Positions 58,001 through 64,000 of a stretch of 64,000 bases of DNA are shown piece by piece. Source of the stretch: Pascua guehoae. Taxonomy: Eukaryota; Basidiomycota; Tremellomycetes; Trichosporonales; Trichosporonaceae. Made by a program: the position numbers and the translations under genes. The DNA is taken from assembly GCA_001600415.1 (NCBI GenBank), contig BCJX01000002.1, positions 2,296,477-2,360,476 of the forward strand, written 5' to 3'. Below the pieces are notes generated by a model, which worked only from the letters and a program-made list of their open reading frames with translations, was not told the origin of the DNA and did no database searches. Numbering within the stretch: position 1 is the first letter of the stretch; each line of letters begins with the position of its first letter.

Positions 58001-59409
58001 GCGTACGCGCAGTCGCCTGGCCTCACTCCCGCCCAGCCACCGCAATCCCAGCAGCAGCAGCCACCGCAGCGCATTCCCTCGCCCCAGATGCCGCAGCAGT
58101 ACCCCCAGCCCATGGCCAGCGGGTACCGCCCGCCGGCGCCTATGCCTGTCGCCCAGGCGCCGCCGTCGCGCCTCTCGTACGTGCCCCCTCCTCCTCCTCA
58201 GCAACAGCAGCACGTGCAGCCGCCGCCGATGCAGCAGCAGGTCAAGGTTCGGCCGCCGCCGGGACAGCTGCAGGGTCGCCCGCCGCAACAGCAGCCGCGC
58301 CCGCCGCAGCAGCAGCACGTGCGCAAGCGCAAGGTTGGTCTGGACGACTTCAACTTCCTGGCTGTTCTGGGCAAGGGCAATTTCGGCAAGGTCATGCTCG
58401 CCGAGGAGCGCACGACAACGAGCCTGTACGCGATCAAGGTGCTGAAAAAGGAGTTTATCATCGAAAACGACGAAGTCGAGAGCACGCAGTCGGAGAAGCG
58501 CGTCTTCCTCGCTGCCGCAGAGGAGCGCCACCCGTTCCTGCTCGGCCTGCACTCGTGTTTCCAGACAGAGACGCGCGTCTACTTTGTCATGGAGTACATT
58601 TCCGGCGGCGACTTGATGCTGCATATTCAGCGGCGGCAGTTTACGCTTCGCCAGGCCAAATTCTACGCGTGCGAGGTGCTCCTTGCGCTCCAGTACTTCC
58701 ACTCCAAGGGCATTGTCTACCGCGATCTCAAGCTCGACAACATTCTCCTCACGCTCGACGGCCACGTAAAGGTTGCAGACTATGGTCTGTGCAAAGAGGA
58801 AATGTGGTACGGGCGCGAGACGTCTACGTTCTGTGGTACCCCCGAGTTTATGGCCCCCGAGATTCTCCAGGAGCTGCCGTACGGCCGCGCCGTCGACTGG
58901 TGGGCGTTTGGCGTCCTCACGTACGAAATGCTTCTCGGCCAGTCGCCATTCCGCGGTGATGACGAGGACGAAATCTTCGAGGCCATTCTCGAAGACGACC
59001 CGCTCTACCCGATCACGATGCCGCGCGACGCCGTCTCGCTCCTCGAGCGCCTCCTCACGCGCGACCCCCGGCGCCGCCTCGGCGCGGGCGAGTCTGACGC
59101 AGAGGAAATCAAGCGCCACCAGTTCTTCCAGGACGTCAACTTTGACGACGTTTATTACAAGCGCATCCCGCCGCCATACTTCCCCAGTATCGGCAACCCC
59201 ACCGACACGTCCAACTTTGACCAAGAGTTTACACGCCAGCAGCCCACGCTCACACCCGTCCACACCCAGCTCACGGCTGAAGACCAGGGAGAGTTTGCTG
59301 GCTTTTCTTGGGTGAGTTGAGGCCGCGCCGTGCACCGCTGCTGCATCCCCTCCCACTTTGACATTGGCCACGGCTAACATTGCAGATTGCCCCTTGGGCC
59401 GGTCAGTAG
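55076..59409 (+). CDS. PKC1: Protein kinase C of the cell-wall integrity pathway, 5 exons, 1161 aa
   Basis: Rho1-activated kinase upstream of the cell-wall MAP kinase cascade. Exons 55076-55078, 55602-56319, 56524-57078, 57126-59311, 59386-59409. The first coding exon is the ATG alone, followed at once by GTAAGT. Domains: HR1 repeats at about residues 1-70 ([20 protein letters not shown]) and 150-230, C2 at about 255-350, two C1 zinc domains at about 463-512 and 531-580 (HKFVQRQFF...[19 protein letters not shown]), a Gln/Pro-rich linker, and the AGC kinase from about 833 ([31 protein letters not shown]). The DFG position is DYG (VADYGLC), as is normal for fungal Pkc1. The C-tail ends [15 protein letters not shown], with the hydrophobic motif split by intron 4. 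Domain order is diagnostic. Confidence 0.93.
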
Positions 59410-59804
59410 ATCTTGGCACACGATACAAGTCACGATAGTAATGCCCCGTCGGGCCTGTGAGGCATAGGCGTAGAGATAAAATGCGCACGTAGAATGCAGT
59501 GTTCACGAGTGAGGATGGACGAGACGCGAACCGAGAGCGAGGAACAGCGTGTTGGCGAGGTGTGGTGGTTACCAGACTTCAGGACACGGCTGGAGCCTGT
59601 TTCTGGATGGCGTTTTGTAATGCGTACCCAGCTATTAGAAGATGCATATTAGCAACAAAATGACGTGTGAAAAATTACTTACTAATCAGTATCAGCCTCC
59701 ACCCAGGGTCCAGAATTATTTTGAAAGCAAAGCCTGTCTCGATCGTCTACCACCAACTCTTGCTACCACCCTAGACATCTCTCTCGCCGGTGACATTCAG
59801 CACG
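59410..59804. promoter_or_regulatory. Intergenic region PKC1 / BMS1
   Basis: 395 bp in tandem orientation, holding the PKC1 3' UTR and BMS1 promoter. AT content is raised around 59625-59720. No gene or repeat seen. Confidence 0.5.
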
Positions 59805-60418
59805 ATGGAGAAGCCGCACAAGGCGCACCACAAGCCTTCGGCGGGCACAAAGCACGACAAGAAGGACAAGGCAAAGGGCGTCGACCGGCAGGGTGTAAAA
59901 GGCTACAATCCAAAGGTGTGCCCGCTTGCTTCCCAAGGACCCAAGAACGAGTCCCTCGCGTAAAGACACTAACACTTGCAGGCCTTTACATCCCAGTCAT
60001 GGCGCTCGGCCAATGTCGCCGCGCGCCGCACGGCCGAAAAGGACCAGCGGCGCCTACACGTCCCGCTCGTCAACCGCAACCCCGACGAGCGCAAGGTGAC
60101 CAATGCAAAGGGCGAGGGCATGGACGAGGGCCGCCTCCCGCCCCCGCCCATTGTGGTGGGGCTCGTCGGCCCGCCGGGAGTGGGCAAGAGCACCCTCCTC
60201 CGCTCGCTTGTGAGGCGGTACACGAAACATAATCTCGCCCAGCCCCAAGGGCCCATTACGGTCGTGTCGTCCAAGACGCGGCGGATTACGTTTGTCGAGT
60301 GTGGGAATGACTTGAATTCGATGGTGGATTTGGGCAAGGTGGTGGATTTGGTGCTGTTGATGATTGATGGGAGCTTTGGGTTTGAGATGGTGAGTCTGGG
60401 CTTGTGGGCCGAGGTGGG

Positions 60419-60458
<40 letters not shown>

Positions 60459-63400
60459 AGGGGACGGGGAGGTTGGGTGTGGCGTGGATGAGCAGGTGGT
60501 GTTGTGTGGATGAGGGGGGTGGTGTGGAGCGGGTGGTGTCCAGAGAAGACTAGCTCGGAGTCTTGCTGAGGCGGCGTTCGCATGCCCAAGGCTACGGGCT
60601 TTACCGCTGGTGTCGGACGGCCTGTGTGATACGGTGCTGTGGTGCTGTGCTGTGGTGCTGTGCTGTGGTGCTGTGGTGCTGTGCTGTGGTGCTGTGCTGT
60701 GGTGCTGTGGTGCTGTGCTGTGGTGCTGTGGTGCTGTGGTGCTGTGGTGCTGTGGTGCTATGGTGCTATGGTGCTCTGGTGCTCTGGTGCTCTGGTGCTA
60801 CGGTGCTCTGGTGCTGTGCATTAGCATGTCGGACGCCACTCCCACCACACGATTGCCCCGGCGCCTGGATGTCGACTACGTGGCTCTTTGCTGTGTTGTC
60901 GAGACTCGTCTTAGCCTGCACCTGAGGCTACTGGACGAGCTACAGCTGGGCGCATCGGCGTCGACGTTGCCACTCGAGAGCCTCAGTTTGCGTGTACCTG
61001 GGTTTCGGGTCAATTGCAAGCCTCCTCTGCACTCGCAGCGACGGTGGCTGGCGTCAGACTGGTGGAGCCGCGTTGCGCGACTTGGGCCTGGCGTGCCATT
61101 GCATGAGCCCGTCACGGGCGCCATGGAATGCGCGGCGTGCTGGTCCAACTGTTTGCACCTACATCTGCGTCCATTACCGGACGTCAGCTGGGCATCTTAG
61201 GGCCAGCTCCGGAGCGAGGAGGCCAGCTTCGCGTCCTCGTGGCCGTCTCTGGGACTTGGGCACTACAGTGCCTTTGGCGACTCAACGACTCTACACACTC
61301 CCGCTCGTACGCTAATACCCAGGAAACATTCGAGTTTCTCAACATTCTCCAGGCGCATGGTTTCCCAAAGGTCATTGGTGTCCTCACACACCTGGACCTG
61401 ATCAAGAAGCAGAGCACGCTCAAGGACACCAAGAAGCGCCTCAAGCACCGCTTCTGGACGGAAATCTACCAGGGCGCAAAGCTCTTTTCGCTCTCGGGTG
61501 TCATCAATGGGCGCTACCCCGACGCCGAGATCAACCTGCTCACACGGTTCATCTCGGTGGTCAAGTTCCGCCCGCTCGTGTTCCGCAACCAGCACCCGTA
61601 CCTTTTGGCCGACCGTCTGCAGGACCTGACGTCGCGTGAAGCCGTGCGCGCCAACCCAAAGATGGACCGCACAATCACGCTCTACGGCTACCTGCGTGGA
61701 CCCAATCTCCCAGCGCGCAATGCCAAGATTCACATTCCCGGCGCGGGCGACCTCGAGGTGCGCGAGGTCGAGCGGCTCACGGACCCCTGTCCGCTGCCGA
61801 CGCTCGAGAGCGAGCGGCGCCGGCGCATGGGCGAAAAGGCAAAACTCATCCACGCTCCCATGAGCGACGTCGGCGGTGTCATGTACGACAAGGATGCCGT
61901 GTACGTCAACGTCCTGGGCTCGTTTAGCAAGGACGGCGACGCGCCAAAGGGCGAGGGCGAGCAGATGGTCATCGACCTCCAGGACGCTGGCACGACGCTG
62001 GCCGAGGGTATTGCAAAGTCGCAGATCCGCCTCTTTGACTCGTCGTCGGCACCGCTCGTGGTCGGCAACGACAAGAAGCGCGTCAGGAGGAGGGCCGAGC
62101 CGCGCAATGGTGGCCCCATGCTCGGTGCGGCCAGCGACGACGAGGACGAGGATGAGTACGACGACGACGACAGCGAGGGTGGCGGCGCGTTCATCGAGGA
62201 CATGGACGAGGATGACAACAACGCCGACGCCGATGTCGCGTACGCCGCGTCCGACTCGGACAATGACGACCTCGACCTCGCCACGGGCTTTGAGCAGGAC
62301 GGCAAGCGTGTCAACCTGTCCGACGACGAGTACGACCACGACGAGCCAGAGGCCGACTTTGACGACGACGACGACGAAGAGGACGACGACGAAGACGTGC
62401 CGCGCTGGAAGGTGAACATGTCTGAGCGCGCCGCGGCTGGCTTTGCAGAGCGTATGCAGCGGCGACGCGACCTCATGACGCTCATCTACGGTGACGAGCT
62501 GTCGCCCGACGAGATTGCGGCGGGCAAGACGCGTCCGTCGAGTGCCGATGCCGAGTCGTCGACAATGGCGCTGGTCAACGAGGGCCTGATGCGCGTGGCG
62601 GGCGGTGACAATGCCGGCGACGATGGTGACCAGGTCAAGGAGCCGATGGACGCGGCCGCGCTCGAGGCCAAGTGGGCGGACGAGAGTGTGCAGGATGCGC
62701 TGCAGGGGCTCTTCATCTCTGGACGCATGGGCGAAGAAGGCGAGGAGGGCGAGGGCTACGAGGACGAGGTTGGCGACGACTTTGAGGACCTCGAGGCCGG
62801 CGGCGACGACGGCGAGGACGACGGCGTGCCCTATGTCGGCGTCAAGCCCGACGGGAGCGGGACGATTGACCACGTCTCTGCGCGCGAAGACGCAATGGCG
62901 CGCAAAAAGAAGGCGCTCGCTGCCAAGTTTGACGAGCAGTACGACGACGGCTCGGACGAAGAGGGTGGCAAGATGGACTTTTACGACGCGCAAAAGGCCG
63001 AGATGGCGCGGCAGCGCGACCTGAACGAGACCGAGTTTGAGGGCATGGACGCTGACGCGCGCGCGCAAATCGAGGGTTTCCGCTCGGGCTCATATGTCCG
63101 CCTCGAGATTGACAATGTTCCCTGCGAGCTCGTCGAGCACTTTGACCCGTCGTTCCCGATCATTGTCGGCGGCCTGCTCCCTGCCGAAGAGGCGTTTGGA
63201 TACATTACAGTCCGCATCAAGCGCCACCGTTGGTTTACACGCACGCTCAAGACAAACGACCCGCTCGTCTTTTCCCTCGGATGGCGCCGCTTCCAGTCCA
63301 TGCCCATCTACCACCTCGACGACCACAGCATCCGCAACCGCCTCCTCAAGTATACCCCCGAGCACATGCACTGCTACGCGACGTTTTACGGACCCGTCGC

Positions 63401-64000
63401 CGCGCCCAACACTGGCTTTGCCGCCTTCAACTCGCTCACCAACGACGCGCCCGGGTTCCGCGTCTCGGCCACTGGTGTCGTGCTCGACATTGACCGCAGC
63501 ACCAAGATTGTCAAAAAGCTCAAGCTCACCGGTGTGCCGTACAAGATTTTCAAAAACACGGCGTTTATCAAGGACATGTTTGGTTCGGCACTCGAGGTTG
63601 CAAAGTTTGAAGGCGCAAACATTCGCACCGTCTCGGGCATCCGCGGCCAGATTAAGCGCGCACTCGCAAAGCCAGACGGCGCCTACCGTGCCACCTTTGA
63701 GGACAAGATTCTCATGTCGGGTGAGTCGAGTGGTATTTTTAGTGTATGTTGTTGTGCTGACCCGCAGACATTGTCTTTTTGCGCGCGTGGTACTCGATTG
63801 AGCCGAAAAAGCTCTACAACCCCGTCACGTCGCTCCTCATGTCGGACAAGAAGGGCTGGAAGGGCATGCGCCTCACGGGCCAGATCCGCCGCGACGAGGC
63901 GATTGACACGCCAAACGACCCCAACTCGGCCTACCGCGTGAGTATAGACTACTTCTGAGCTTCCACCACTGGAACTCCCCCCCAAACCCCTAACCCCCAA
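59805..64000 (+). CDS. BMS1: Ribosome biogenesis GTPase Bms1, 5' part (4 exons seen, continues past window)
   Basis: Nucleolar GTPase of the small-subunit processome that delivers Rcl1. Exons 59805-59915, 59982-60389, 61323-63720, 63768-63937; a donor GTGAGT at 63938 opens an intron that runs out of the window. N-terminus is Lys/His-rich ([16 protein letters not shown]), then [13 protein letters not shown], the P-loop [20 protein letters not shown] (G4), and the AARP2CN-type region ([14 protein letters not shown]). A very acidic central stretch spans about residues 420-500 ([10 protein letters not shown]). The C-terminal Bms1/Tsr1 domain begins at [18 protein letters not shown], with [21 protein letters not shown] and [13 protein letters not shown]. 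1029 residues are visible; about 100-150 should remain outside. Intron 2 is 933 nt, filled with repeats. Confidence 0.93.
60422..60457 (+). repeat. Poly-G tract in BMS1 intron 2
   Basis: Thirty-six consecutive G, 33 bases after the 5' splice site of intron 2. Unlike the other intron homopolymers it is G on the transcript strand, so it could form a quadruplex in the RNA. Length uncertain. Confidence 0.8.
60633..60820 (+). repeat. GGTGCTGTG-type minisatellite in BMS1 intron 2
   Basis: About 185 bp of tandem 8-9 base units (GTGCTGTG, GGTGCTGTG), degenerating rightward to GGTGCTATG and GGTGCTCTG. It lies inside the 933-nt intron. The frame is open in one reading, giving WCCGAV-like repeats, but no start or splice signal supports translation. 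Confidence 0.85.

Noticed and set aside
57262..58959. 565-codon second forward frame inside PKC1
   Set aside because: Alanine/arginine-rich out-of-frame reading of the GC-rich PKC1 exon 4; no family resemblance.
57953..59506. 517-codon open frame antisense to the PKC1 kinase region
   Set aside because: A GC-rich coding strand suppresses stops on the opposite strand. The predicted peptide is Leu/Arg/Val-rich without motifs, and the sense strand is clearly PKC1.
60610..61200. Cysteine/tryptophan repeat protein in BMS1 intron 2
   Set aside because: It is translation of the GGTGCTGTG minisatellite. The surrounding GTPase domain demands that this stretch be intron.
61263..63068. 601-codon open frame antisense to BMS1
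   Set aside because: Same shadow effect over the GAC/GAG-rich acidic region, which reads as Val/Leu on the complement. No motif or start context.
1..64000. CRISPR arrays, operons, prokaryotic regulatory sites, rRNA genes, transposons
   Set aside because: None seen. The sequence is eukaryotic, with spliceosomal introns in nearly all protein genes.

Overview
The window looks like nuclear DNA of a GC-rich, intron-dense basidiomycetous yeast. The intron style (mostly 34-60 nt, GTRNGT donors, CTRAC branch sites a few bases before the AG), the gene complement (cytochrome b5-acyl-CoA dehydrogenase fusion, Pkc1, Bms1, LysM protein, Zn2Cys6 regulator) and the base composition suggest Tremellomycetes, perhaps Trichosporonales. 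That placement is inference. Exons were assembled by hand; every multi-exon model below keeps frame through all its junctions.

Left part (1-34 kb), mainly housekeeping genes: an acidic orphan protein (985-2250, +); cohesin acetyltransferase ECO1 (2665-4192, -); fumarase FUM1 with an upstream mitochondrial-presequence exon (5019-8134, +); a 1083-residue protein with six CCCH zinc fingers (9472-12828, +); a 155-residue secreted two-LysM protein in four exons (15020-16656, +); methylcrotonoyl-CoA carboxylase beta (17859-20813, +); mitochondrial initiation factor IF-2 (21152-24306, -) divergent from ribonucleotide reductase small subunit RNR2 (24773-26436, +); a small orphan protein with an 18-bp minisatellite upstream (27928-28520, -); and a cytochrome b5-acyl-CoA dehydrogenase fusion (31144-33990, -).

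Middle (35-50 kb): tRNA-Ala(AGC), then what looks like a catabolic or specialised-metabolism cluster: aldo-keto reductase, a 16-exon Zn2Cys6/MHR regulator, a short-chain dehydrogenase, a flavin monooxygenase and two MFS sugar-type permeases. Upstream regions of the four enzyme/regulator genes share CCGGAC-type elements, so the Zn2Cys6 protein is a candidate cluster regulator. The first permease gene breaks off at a poly-A/poly-G junction (47046-47199) that looks like an assembly fault.

Right part (50-64 kb): intron-containing tRNA-Arg(CCG), a Wss1-type WLM metalloprotease in 17 exons, a very repetitive intergenic block, PKC1, and the 5' two-thirds or more of BMS1, which runs off the right end.

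Long homopolymer runs (poly-C in several introns and one intergenic spacer, poly-G in a BMS1 intron) and a 15-N gap (18198-18212) mark places where the assembly should be trusted less.
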